Shown: positions 52,746 to 60,327 of the stretch, piece by piece
How the letters are laid out: each line of letters opens with the position of its first letter
Position numbering within the stretch: position 1 is the stretch's first letter
Assembly (NCBI GenBank): GCA_046291875.1
Contig: JBKBSF010000010.1
Span: 62,001 to 126,000, forward strand
Direction of reading: 5' to 3'
DNA: 64,000 nucleotides
Source: SKVR01 sp046291875
Lineage (GTDB): Bacteria > Bacteroidota > Bacteroidia > Bacteroidales > UBA7960
Made by a program: the position numbers and the translations under genes
The notes under the pieces: model-generated
Told to the model about the DNA's origin: nothing
The model's input: the letters and a program-made list of their open reading frames with translations, nothing else
Database searches by the model: none

Positions 52746-53276
52746 ATGGATACCGAATTGATACTGGCTGTTATTCTTGTCTTCATGATCGTTGCCGCTA
52801 TTACAGCGATACATGCCAAGGATCTGGTTTCGGCAGTTATTGCCCAGGGAGCCATTGGCTATGGACTTGTATTGTGCTTTTTGCTGCTCAAAGCTCCTGA
52901 TCTGGCCATTGTGCAGATTGTTGCAGAGACCATTACCATTATTATCATGGTGGCTGTATTGCACGACAGTACACGCTTCGAAACACGTTTCCCCATTTGC
53001 AGGCGTGATGTCATTAATATTGCCACTGCACTGGTGCTGGCAACAACCCTCATGTATTATTTTGTGGATGTAATAAAGGTACTTGCACCGTTTGGCCAGC
53101 ATAGCCTGAGGATGTCGGAGGTTTATGTTTCCATTGAGTATACAGGTGCTACCAATTTTGTGAAGGGAGTATTGTGGGATTTCCGGGCACTGGACACCCT
53201 GGGAGAAGCAGCCGTATTGTTTACCACTGCCATAGGGGTGCTGGCAATTTTGCGATTGAAAGGAAAAAAGGAATAA
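52746..53276 (+). CDS. MrpA C-terminal part (DUF4040/MbhD plus MbhE-like domains)
   Basis: A 176-residue membrane protein matching the part of MrpA downstream of its proton-channel domain. The first half is the MbhD/DUF4040 domain: AITAIHAKDLVSAVIAQGAIGYGLVLCFLLLKAPDLAIVQIVAETI. The second half contains the MbhE-like motif TNFVKGVLWDFRALDTLGEAAVLFTTAIGVL, which corresponds to the conserved R-A-x-D-T-x-G-E segment of MrpA. It starts 6 bases after the preceding stop. Together the two genes give about the length of an intact MrpA (756 residues). Confidence 0.88.
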   Translation: MDTELILAVILVFMIVAAITAIHAKDLVSAVIAQGAIGYGLVLCFLLLKAPDLAIVQIVAETITIIIMVAVLHDSTRFETRFPICRRDVINIATALVLATTLMYYFVDVIKVLAPFGQHSLRMSEVYVSIEYTGATNFVKGVLWDFRALDTLGEAAVLFTTAIGVLAILRLKGKKE

Positions 53277-53295
53277 CTTTTAACTGGCTATAACT

Positions 53296-53733
53296 ATGAA
53301 AGGAATGTCGGTCATTGTAAGAAAAGTATCACAGCTGCTGAGTGCAATGATATTCGTTTTTGGGATGTATATCATCACCCACGGGCACATTATGCCCGGG
53401 GGAGGGTTCACAGGAGGTGTTTTACTGGCATGTGCCTTTATCGTTATCATACTTGCCCGGGGGCACGATTATTTGCAATTAACCCGCAAGCGCGAAACAA
53501 CATCCCTGTTTGAGAGCCTTTCGGCCTTATTGATCCTGTTACTTGCATTCAGCGGACTGTTTGCCGGGTCTATGTTTTTCTTCAATAACTGGCTGCCCAA
53601 AGGTGAACCGGGTCAGTTGCTAAGTGCAGGTGCTATACCCATCTACAGTTTGCTCATCGGTATAAAGGTTGCCGCCACCCTGTTTACCATTTTTCTTGCT
53701 CTCACCATTTACAAAGAGGAGGTATCCCAATGA
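53296..53733 (+). CDS. mrpB: Na+/H+ antiporter subunit MrpB
   Basis: A 145-residue membrane protein of the MnhB/MrpB family: FVFGMYIITHGHIMPGGGFTGGVLLACAFIVIILA is the family hallmark (H-G-x-x-x-P-G-G-G-F-x-G-G), with four membrane segments. It overlaps the next gene by 4 bases (ATGA). Confidence 0.92.
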   Translation: MKGMSVIVRKVSQLLSAMIFVFGMYIITHGHIMPGGGFTGGVLLACAFIVIILARGHDYLQLTRKRETTSLFESLSALLILLLAFSGLFAGSMFFFNNWLPKGEPGQLLSAGAIPIYSLLIGIKVAATLFTIFLALTIYKEEVSQ

Positions 53734-54074
53734 CATTGTATATACTGTGCTTTATTTTGTTTCTTACGGGGTTGTATGGCATTCTGATCAGCCGCAATAT
53801 CATCAAGATCGTTATTTCCCTTACCATTGTCGAGTTCAGCATTTTCCTGATGCTCATTCTTGTGGGGTATATCTCCGAGGGTACGGCACCTGTTATTTTT
53901 GATCCGGAGCTGTTGTCCCAAAGAATTGTGGTGGATCCCCTGCCACAGACCATGGTGCTTACGGCAATTGTTATTGCACTGGCTACCAATTCCATGATCC
54001 TGACCATGGCCATAAGACTGTATAAAAAGTACGGAACCTTCGATATTCATGAGATAAGCAAACTGAGAGGATAA
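53730..54074 (+). CDS. mrpC: Na+/H+ antiporter subunit MrpC
   Basis: A 114-residue protein of the NuoK/MnhC family with three membrane segments: FLTGLYGILISRNIIKIVISLTIVEFSIFLMLI, PLPQTMVLTAIVIALATNSMILTMAIRLYKKYG. The ALVLTAIVIxxA-type motif is characteristic. Start overlaps mrpB stop; mrpD begins 4 bases after its end. Confidence 0.93.
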   Translation: MTLYILCFILFLTGLYGILISRNIIKIVISLTIVEFSIFLMLILVGYISEGTAPVIFDPELLSQRIVVDPLPQTMVLTAIVIALATNSMILTMAIRLYKKYGTFDIHEISKLRG

Positions 54075-54078
54075 TCCC

Positions 54079-55614
54079 ATGGAAGACAAAGCACTTATTC
54101 TTTTCTTTTTTCTCCCCTTCCTGGGTGCTTTTGTCATCCCTATCCTTGAGCTGTTTTCTCAAGGGATAAAGCCCATTGTAACTGCCATCATCACCCTGGT
54201 TTTGATGGTTCTGTCGGTAGGATTAATTGCTGCCGGTCCGCAGACCACCACTTATGTGCTGGGTGGATGGTACCCGGTGGACAACATCCCCATTGGCATA
54301 CACCTGGTTTGTGATGGTTTGAGCAGGTTTATGCTTCTGATTGTAAACATGATGGCGTTCTTTTGTGCAATTTACGCCATTTCCTACATGAAGAAGTTTA
54401 CCGGCCAGAAGTATTTCTATACCTTGTTCTGTCTGCAATTGGCCGGGCTCAACGGGGTGGTGTTGTCGGGTGATATGTTCAACCTGTTTGTTTTTATGGA
54501 AGTAACGGCCAAAGCTTCTTACGCCCTTGTGGCTTTTGGCGTAAGGAAGACAGAGATAGAAGCTTCATTCAAATACCAGGTTATGGGTGGACTGGCATCT
54601 CTTTTCATCCTCTTTGCCATTACCATGCTTTACTGGCTTACTTCTACCCTCAACATGGCCGATATGTCGCAGGTGATCAGGGAGGCTGATATACCCAATG
54701 CCGGTTTGTTGAGGTTTATTCAGCTTTTCCTTTTGGCGGGCATTGGCATCAAAGCTGCCATGATCCCCTTTCATGCCTGGTTGCCCGATGCCCATTCTTC
54801 GGCTCCGTCGCCCGTCTCTGCTATGCTTTCCGGGGTGGTCATAAAGGTGCTCGGGATGTATGTGGTGATGCGTTTGTTTTTCAATGTATTCGAACCGGAC
54901 GCATTCCTTTCTCTGGTTTTTGCAGTGATAGGGGGTATTTCCATGACTGCCGGGGTGTTCCTTGCCATTGGTGCCTGGAATCTGAAACGGCTGCTGGCCT
55001 ATCACAGTATCAGCCAGATGGGGTATGTGATGCTGGGGATAGGAATAGGGATGGGAGTGATGGCATCGGGTGGAGAAGCTGCCGCTGTGACACTTACCCT
55101 TACCGGTGCCTTGTTTCACATGATCAACCATGCGGTATTCAAAGGGTTGCTGTTTCTTTCTGCCGGATCCATCGAATACTCAACCGGTACTGTAGACCTC
55201 AAACAAATGGGTGGGCTGTCACGACGCATGCCGGTAACCATGGCTACATCCTTCGTGGCTTCCATGGCCATTGCCGGTATTCCCCCGTTCAATGGTTTTT
55301 TCAGTAAGTTTGCCATCGTGATGGCCGGCATACAGGGCGGATACTACATCAGGTCAGTACTGGGGATTGTGGTGGGAGTGGTTACCCTGGCTTCCTTTGT
55401 GAAGTTCCAGCGTTATGCATTCCTGGGCAAACCCGTTATCCAAACTAATGTAAGTGAGTCCCCATGGTTGATGCAAATCTCAATGATCTTACTGGCAGTT
55501 CTGTGCATTGCTTTGAGCTTTTTTATTTTTCCCGAGATAAGAACGATCGTACTGGATCCGGCGGTAAATACACTGCTGGAGACTACAGGATATGAAAAGT
55601 ATGTTTTACCATAG
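54079..55614 (+). CDS. mrpD: Na+/H+ antiporter subunit MrpD
   Basis: A 511-residue proton-channel subunit with about 14 membrane segments. The proton path residues seen by alignment with Bacillus MrpD and Complex I antiporter-like subunits are Glu141 (FVFMEVTAKASYAL), Lys225 (GIGIKAAMIPFHAWLPDAHSSAPSPVSAML split around residue 235) and Lys256 (SGVVIKVLGMYVVM). GAMFHMINHAVFKGLLFLSAG and MGGLSRRMPVTM are further family marks. The complete key-residue set contrasts with the MrpA-like partner, which lacks the Glu. Confidence 0.94.
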   Translation: MEDKALILFFFLPFLGAFVIPILELFSQGIKPIVTAIITLVLMVLSVGLIAAGPQTTTYVLGGWYPVDNIPIGIHLVCDGLSRFMLLIVNMMAFFCAIYAISYMKKFTGQKYFYTLFCLQLAGLNGVVLSGDMFNLFVFMEVTAKASYALVAFGVRKTEIEASFKYQVMGGLASLFILFAITMLYWLTSTLNMADMSQVIREADIPNAGLLRFIQLFLLAGIGIKAAMIPFHAWLPDAHSSAPSPVSAMLSGVVIKVLGMYVVMRLFFNVFEPDAFLSLVFAVIGGISMTAGVFLAIGAWNLKRLLAYHSISQMGYVMLGIGIGMGVMASGGEAAAVTLTLTGALFHMINHAVFKGLLFLSAGSIEYSTGTVDLKQMGGLSRRMPVTMATSFVASMAIAGIPPFNGFFSKFAIVMAGIQGGYYIRSVLGIVVGVVTLASFVKFQRYAFLGKPVIQTNVSESPWLMQISMILLAVLCIALSFFIFPEIRTIVLDPAVNTLLETTGYEKYVLP

Positions 55615-55704
55615 CATGAGATATGATCGGATTATTTACTTTCAACAACAGTTTTCAGTGGGCTTCCGGGTCCGCTGTTTTCCTGACTTAATGAACCAAA
55701 TTCA

Positions 55705-56190
55705 ATGAAGCATTTATCCTTATTTATACTATCATACCTGTTCTGGTTGCTGCTTACCTGGTCTGTGAACCCGGTTTCTCTGCTAGTGGGTTTGGTGGTA
55801 GCCGGGCTGACTACTCTTTTATTTGGAAAGCATTTTTATACATCCACTTTTAAGTTCTTCCAGCTCTGGAGGTATCTGATGCTGGTGCCTTTCCTGGCCA
55901 TCTTTACCTGGGAATGCATCAAGGCAAACTTCGATGTTGCCTGGCGTGTGGTGCAGTATAAAATCCCCATAAAGCCAGCCATCATCAAAATGCCACTCAT
56001 GGTAAAAACCGACCTTGCCCGCGCTGTTCTTTCCTGTGCACTCACCATGACCCCGGGCACCATTGTGCTCGATATTGAGGACGACTATATGTACGTTCAC
56101 TGGATCTATATCGACGATAAGGATCCTCTCACTTATGCTCTCAATAAGGTTAACCGTTTTGAAAAATACATCAAAATAATCTTTGACTGA
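55705..56190 (+). CDS. mrpE: Na+/H+ antiporter subunit MrpE
   Basis: A 161-residue membrane protein of the MrpE family: two N-terminal membrane segments (LSYLFWLLLTWSVNPVSLLVG), then a cytosolic domain with IKANFDVAWRVVQYKIPIKPAI and TPGTIVLDIEDDYMYVHWI, the usual MrpE core. Ninety bases separate it from mrpD. Confidence 0.92.
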   Translation: MKHLSLFILSYLFWLLLTWSVNPVSLLVGLVVAGLTTLLFGKHFYTSTFKFFQLWRYLMLVPFLAIFTWECIKANFDVAWRVVQYKIPIKPAIIKMPLMVKTDLARAVLSCALTMTPGTIVLDIEDDYMYVHWIYIDDKDPLTYALNKVNRFEKYIKIIFD

Positions 56191-56192
56191 CT

Positions 56193-56450
56193 ATGCTGCA
56201 ATATCTTCTTTACATCCAGATAGCCCTGCTTGTGTTTCCTCTGTACAGGATCATTGTGGGCCCTACCATTGCCGACAGGATACTTGGCATCGAAAAGTTC
56301 GGCATACTGGTAACTGCCATTGGTGTGATCGTGATACTGATCACGGATCAATCCTGGATGATTGACATTGTTATAGCCTGGACCATACTGAGTTTTATAA
56401 GCACTCTTACCCTGGCAAAGTACCTTGAAAACAAGAAACTAAATGACTGA
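56193..56450 (+). CDS. mrpF: Na+/H+ antiporter subunit MrpF
   Basis: An 85-residue protein with three membrane segments; family motif YRIIVGPTIADRILGIEKFGILVTAIGV. Starts 3 bases after mrpE and overlaps mrpG by 8 bases. Confidence 0.92.
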   Translation: MLQYLLYIQIALLVFPLYRIIVGPTIADRILGIEKFGILVTAIGVIVILITDQSWMIDIVIAWTILSFISTLTLAKYLENKKLND

Positions 56451-56796
56451 AATTATCAGCAACATATTCATTGCCGTTGGCACACTGTTCAATCTGCTGA
56501 GTTGTATCGGACTGATCAGGCTTCCGGACACCTATAACCGCCTGCAGGCCAGCACCAAGGCCCTTACCCTGGGTTTGTGCAGTATATTGCTGGGGGTAAC
56601 CATCCGCTATGGTTTTACCGGGATTGGCATAAAAGCGATCCTGGCCATTGTGGTGATATTCTTCACGGCTACTGTTTCGGCCCATGCATTGGCAAGGGGG
56701 ACGCATCGTTTCGGGATCAGGCCCGGAGATGAAACCATCCGTGATGATTACAGGGAGAAGAACAACAGCCCAAAAGATGAGAAAGCCCGGGATTGA
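56443..56796 (+). CDS. mrpG: Na+/H+ antiporter subunit MrpG
   Basis: A 117-residue protein with three membrane segments: NIFIAVGTLFNLLSCIGLIRLPDTYNRLQASTKALTLG shows the family R-x-P-D-x-Y-x-R-x-x-A motif. The polar C-terminal tail (KNNSPKDEKARD) is loose. Last gene of the Mrp operon; no terminator is obvious before the convergent sfsA gene. Confidence 0.93.
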   Translation: MTEIISNIFIAVGTLFNLLSCIGLIRLPDTYNRLQASTKALTLGLCSILLGVTIRYGFTGIGIKAILAIVVIFFTATVSAHALARGTHRFGIRPGDETIRDDYREKNNSPKDEKARD

Positions 56797-56816
56797 GTGG
56801 ATTGGCTTATCAGCGC

Positions 56817-57509
56817 CTATAAAACGAAGGGAAGTATTTTTTCAAACCTTATCTCCTCTGGTGTCACTTTCACCTGTACAGGGATGATCTCTACTCCTTG
56901 GGCATGAGCTTCTCTTAGATACTTGCCGTAAACTGGGTCAATGGCATCAGCGGGGGCAAAAGATTCTACATCCATCCGTTGAATAACATAAAGCATTACC
57001 GCCCGCACGCCTTTGGCTTTTAGCTCCATGAGGGTTTGCAGATGTTTTTGCCCGCGTGTGGTTACCGCATCGGGAAAAAGGGCCTGTGAGCCTTCCTTTA
57101 GGGTAACATTCTTTACTTCTATGAAACAACTTTCTTGTGCATTCCGGGCCAGAATATCCAACCGGCTGTCGCCATATTTTACCTCTCTGCGGATCTCTGT
57201 GTACCCTTCCAGGCCTGGGACGGCTTGCTGTTGCATCCATTGAAATACCAGCTGGTTGGGCGTAGATGTATTGATCCCCACCCAACTGCCATTGATTTTG
57301 ATCATTTCCCAGGTGAACCGCGTTTTGCGTTTGGGGTCAGTTACGGGCGAGAGAAAGACTTCTGCTCCCTCTTCCAGACAACTTTTCATGCTTCCTGAAT
57401 TGGTACAGTGGGCCACAATGGTTTCACCGCTCTCCAGCAGCACATCAGCCAGAAAGCGTTTATAGCGCCGGATAAGACGTCCGGGTACAAGGGGGAGGGG
57501 GTAGGTCAT
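56817..57509 (-). CDS. sfsA: SfsA DNA/RNA nuclease family protein
   Basis: A 230-residue SfsA protein started at ATG (complement 57507-57509); an upstream extension of 30 residues is Pro-rich and poor in family character. SfsA has an OB-fold and a PD-(D/E)XK nuclease domain: Asp118 (YGDSRLDILA), Glu131 and Lys133 (CFIEVKNVTL) are the expected active-site residues. N-terminal VPGRLIRRYKRFLADVLLESGE and AHCTNSGSM are conserved. Named for sugar fermentation stimulation in E. coli, its physiological role is unclear. It follows the S9 peptidase on the same strand after a repeat-rich gap. Confidence 0.93.
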   Translation of the reverse strand: MTYPLPLVPGRLIRRYKRFLADVLLESGETIVAHCTNSGSMKSCLEEGAEVFLSPVTDPKRKTRFTWEMIKINGSWVGINTSTPNQLVFQWMQQQAVPGLEGYTEIRREVKYGDSRLDILARNAQESCFIEVKNVTLKEGSQALFPDAVTTRGQKHLQTLMELKAKGVRAVMLYVIQRMDVESFAPADAIDPVYGKYLREAHAQGVEIIPVQVKVTPEEIRFEKILPFVL

Positions 57510-57554
57510 AACAGGGGGTTTGGGTTTTAGCTTCGCTGAGCTCGCATTCGGCTC

Positions 57555-57602
57555 GGTTGGGGTATGGGGTATGGGGTTGGATAGTGTCCTTAACCCCATA
57601 CC
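57555..57602. repeat. G-run tandem repeat and long hairpin between S9 peptidase and sfsA
   Basis: GGTTGGGG-TATGGGG-TATGGGG-TTGG at 57555-57580 repeats a GGGTATG unit. GGTATGGGGTT (57568-57578) is perfectly complementary to AACCCCATACC (57592-57602), and the loop adds GGA/TCC, giving a hairpin of up to 14 pairs. There is no T-run, so it is not an ordinary terminator. Function unknown; it could protect the mRNA 3' end of the peptidase or form a G-quadruplex on the plus strand. Confidence 0.7.
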
Positions 57603-57618
57603 TCAAACCTTACATTCT

Positions 57619-60036
57619 CTAATTCTTGTTTTTTACATACCTGTCGAGCCACTGGAGCCACTCCCAGTGCATGTGCAGGGCCGACTCCCGGGCCTGGTAA
57701 CCGTGTCCTTCGTGGGGAAGCATCACCAGGCGGGTAATGGCGCCATGTCCGCGCAAGGCATCATACAACCTCTCGCTTTGCATGGGGAAGGTGCCTGAAT
57801 TGTTGTCGTCGGCACCATGGATGATCAGCAGTGGGGTCTTGATCTGATTGGCAAAGGTAAAGGGCGACATTCTCATGTACACATCAGGGGCATCCCAGAA
57901 TGTACGTTCCTCCGACTGAAAGCCAAAAGGTGTGAGGGTGCGGTTGAATGCTCCACTGCGTGCTATACCGGCTGCAAACAGATCGGAATGTGCCAGCAGG
58001 TTGGCTGTCATGAAAGCACCATAGGAATGGCCCGATACCGCCACTCTTTTCGGATCGGTAACACCCATCTCCACCAGTTTGTCGATGGCGGCCTTTGCAC
58101 TGGCTACCAGTTGTTCTACAAAAGTATCGTTGGGCTCTTTGTCGCCTTCTCCCACAATGGGAAAACTGGCGTTGTTCAAAACCGCATAGCCTTGTGTGGC
58201 AAGCAAAACAGGCGATGTGGCGCCCACCCTGGTATACATATAAGGCGATCCGGTAACCTGGCCTGCGGCATCGGCACTCTTAAACTCCTGTGGATATGCC
58301 CATAGCAAAGTAGGCAGCGGACCATCGGTTTCCCTGTTGTATCCGGCCGGCAGAAACAAGGTGCCGTTGAGGGGTATGCCATCTTCGCGGGTGTAATGGA
58401 TCATTTCGCTCTGTAAGCCTCTGAGGCCTTCAAAAGGATCGGGCAGTTGTGTTATCTGGGTGATGCGGTTGCGACGCAGATCGCGGATAAAGAAATTGGG
58501 ATGTACATCATTGGACTCGCGGCGGGTGATCACCAGTCCGCGGTTTACGTCGATGATCTCTACGGGCAGTTCGTACCATGGAGCTTCAGAGCGCCACAGG
58601 CGGCGGGTTTGTCGGGTGCGGATGTCAAACTCATCCACAAAGGGGCGATTGCCCTCGGGGGATGCGCCTTGTCCGAAAAGATATAGTTTGCGACCCCTGT
58701 CGCCAAAGAGCAAAACACTCTGGCCTTGTGCATTGACAGTGGTCTGGAAACGGCCCGGATCGTTGTACCGGTCCTCTGTGCTGCGATCCAGCAGAATATC
58801 ACGTTGCGCATCGGCCTGGTTGGGGTTGAAAACACTGGTAATGCTGCGGCGGGTGCGAAACCACGATTCGCTGATCAGCGCAAAATCGTCTCTACCCCAG
58901 GTGATGCCTGCAAAACGCAATTCTGTTTTTATGCTCGGAGTGGGCTGTGCGGTGAACGGGGCTGCCAGGAAAAACACCTGGTCGCGGTAGGGTACATCTA
59001 TGGCCGGATCGCCGCCATCCAGCGCTTCTACCCAGAAAAGGGTGGCTGGGGCATCATTACGCCATTGTGCGCTTCGCCTTCCGGTGCGGGTAGCTCCAAA
59101 GCCCTGGGGCAGGTCGTCGCTCACGCCCACCTCTTCTACCAGGTAAACCCGGTTTCCATTCAGGTCGATGACCTCCATGGTTTGTGCAAACCGGTTGAAG
59201 GGAACAATATAGGAATAAGGCCTGTGGATGGTATTGGTCAGGATGTACTGCCCGTTGGGAGAAAGACTGAAGAACCAGATAACGGCAGGGTTGCCAATCT
59301 TCTGCTCATGGCCAGAAAGGTCAGTTTTCATGAGCTGGGCAGTAGCATAATAATCGAAGAGCTCTTCATCGTGGGCATCGCGCAGCATATCCTGGAAAGT
59401 ACGCACCGCTGCCCTTCTGCCCAGGTTTTCCTGTACAACGGGTGCTTGCGCTACCAGAGGCCGTGCAGGTACTTCACCACGGTATTCAGGTACAGCAGTA
59501 AAAAATAAGCTTCTGCTGTCGGGGCTCCAGCTGTAGGCATTGCCCATTACATTGCTGATGGCTTGATGGCTGATCTTACGAGCAGAAGCAGTGGCAATCT
59601 CTGCTACCCATAACTCAATTTTATCGGCAGTGGTATGGGTAAATGCCAGAAACCGGGAGTCGGGGCTCCAACGCAAATTGCTGATGCGCGGGTTTTTGGG
59701 CAGTCCCTCCACATCACGTGGGTTCTCTCCGCGAATATTGGTAAACGAAATGGAGTACCCGAAAGAGGCACGGCTGGGCCCATTGTTGGCCGGATCGATA
59801 CGTAAGCCCCCCAGGCGCAGTTCTTCCCGGGCAAGATCTTCCAGCAAGGGCAGGCCCGGGTTGCCAATAAAAGCAATGGTGCTGTTGTCGGGCGAGATGG
59901 TTGTGGATGGGGTGCCAGGTGCATCTAAAATGTTGATAATTTCCTGCGGGGGCAGCTGATAGCCTGCCAGCTCCTGGGCCTGCGCAGTAAAGCCAAGCAA
60001 CGCAAGGAAAATGATTATGCAGCTAATGTTTTTCAT
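57619..60036 (-). CDS. S9 family peptidase of the glutamyl endopeptidase (S9D) type
   Basis: An 805-residue exported serine peptidase. Signal peptide MKNISCIIIFLALLGFTAQA, cleavage before QEL. Residues about 40-520 form a beta-propeller (SPDNSTIAFIG, RWSPDSRFLAFTH, YSWSPDSRSLFFT repeats); about 530-805 is the alpha/beta hydrolase domain. Catalytic triad: Ser671 (SGHSYGAFM), Asp744 (HGADDNNSG), His778 (PHEGHGY). The segment GEGDKEPNDTFVEQLVASAKAAIDKLVEMG and GIARSGAFNRTLTPFGFQSEERTFWDA closely resemble plant chloroplast glutamyl endopeptidase, which favours S9D over dipeptidyl-peptidase IV types. Likely cuts peptides after Glu in the periplasm or outside. Confidence 0.92.
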   Translation of the reverse strand: MKNISCIIIFLALLGFTAQAQELAGYQLPPQEIINILDAPGTPSTTISPDNSTIAFIGNPGLPLLEDLAREELRLGGLRIDPANNGPSRASFGYSISFTNIRGENPRDVEGLPKNPRISNLRWSPDSRFLAFTHTTADKIELWVAEIATASARKISHQAISNVMGNAYSWSPDSRSLFFTAVPEYRGEVPARPLVAQAPVVQENLGRRAAVRTFQDMLRDAHDEELFDYYATAQLMKTDLSGHEQKIGNPAVIWFFSLSPNGQYILTNTIHRPYSYIVPFNRFAQTMEVIDLNGNRVYLVEEVGVSDDLPQGFGATRTGRRSAQWRNDAPATLFWVEALDGGDPAIDVPYRDQVFFLAAPFTAQPTPSIKTELRFAGITWGRDDFALISESWFRTRRSITSVFNPNQADAQRDILLDRSTEDRYNDPGRFQTTVNAQGQSVLLFGDRGRKLYLFGQGASPEGNRPFVDEFDIRTRQTRRLWRSEAPWYELPVEIIDVNRGLVITRRESNDVHPNFFIRDLRRNRITQITQLPDPFEGLRGLQSEMIHYTREDGIPLNGTLFLPAGYNRETDGPLPTLLWAYPQEFKSADAAGQVTGSPYMYTRVGATSPVLLATQGYAVLNNASFPIVGEGDKEPNDTFVEQLVASAKAAIDKLVEMGVTDPKRVAVSGHSYGAFMTANLLAHSDLFAAGIARSGAFNRTLTPFGFQSEERTFWDAPDVYMRMSPFTFANQIKTPLLIIHGADDNNSGTFPMQSERLYDALRGHGAITRLVMLPHEGHGYQARESALHMHWEWLQWLDRYVKNKN

Positions 60037-60103
60037 TATAATGTTTTAGTTGATGATGGAATGAGATAAAGCGTATTGTCTTGTTTTAATCGTATAAAAA
60101 TAT

Positions 60104-60130
60104 AACACCCCTCTCAAAGGGAGTGTTTTT
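60104..60130. promoter_or_regulatory. Hairpin with T-run in the divergent gap before the S9 peptidase gene
   Basis: AACACCCC (60104-60111) pairs with GGGAGTGTT region (60119-60127) with one mismatch and flanking T/A runs on both sides. It lies upstream of both neighbouring genes, so it is not a simple 3' terminator; it may be an attenuator or a leftover. Confidence 0.35.
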
Positions 60131-60327
60131 GGAAGCAGAGGGTAAATCCTTTTAGCTTTTTTTGTGAAAAGGAGCTCTTGCTTAGAATGGTTCCAATTTA
60201 GCATCGTATAGGAAAGTTTTCTTCCTGAATCGATAAAGATTTGTTAATTTGCGGGCTGATTGCTGCATTCACCCTGCAGCTGGATCACCCTTTATCCTTT
60301 TTATCAACACAAACTAATTCATATAAA

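Noticed and set aside
55617..55708. 30-codon frame between mrpD and mrpE, overlapping the mrpE start
   Set aside because: No hydrophobic segment or family resemblance; Mrp operons have no extra subunit at this place.
58726..59508. 260-residue frame opposite the S9 peptidase
   Set aside because: The peptidase has a full catalytic triad and signal peptide; this frame has no recognisable feature.
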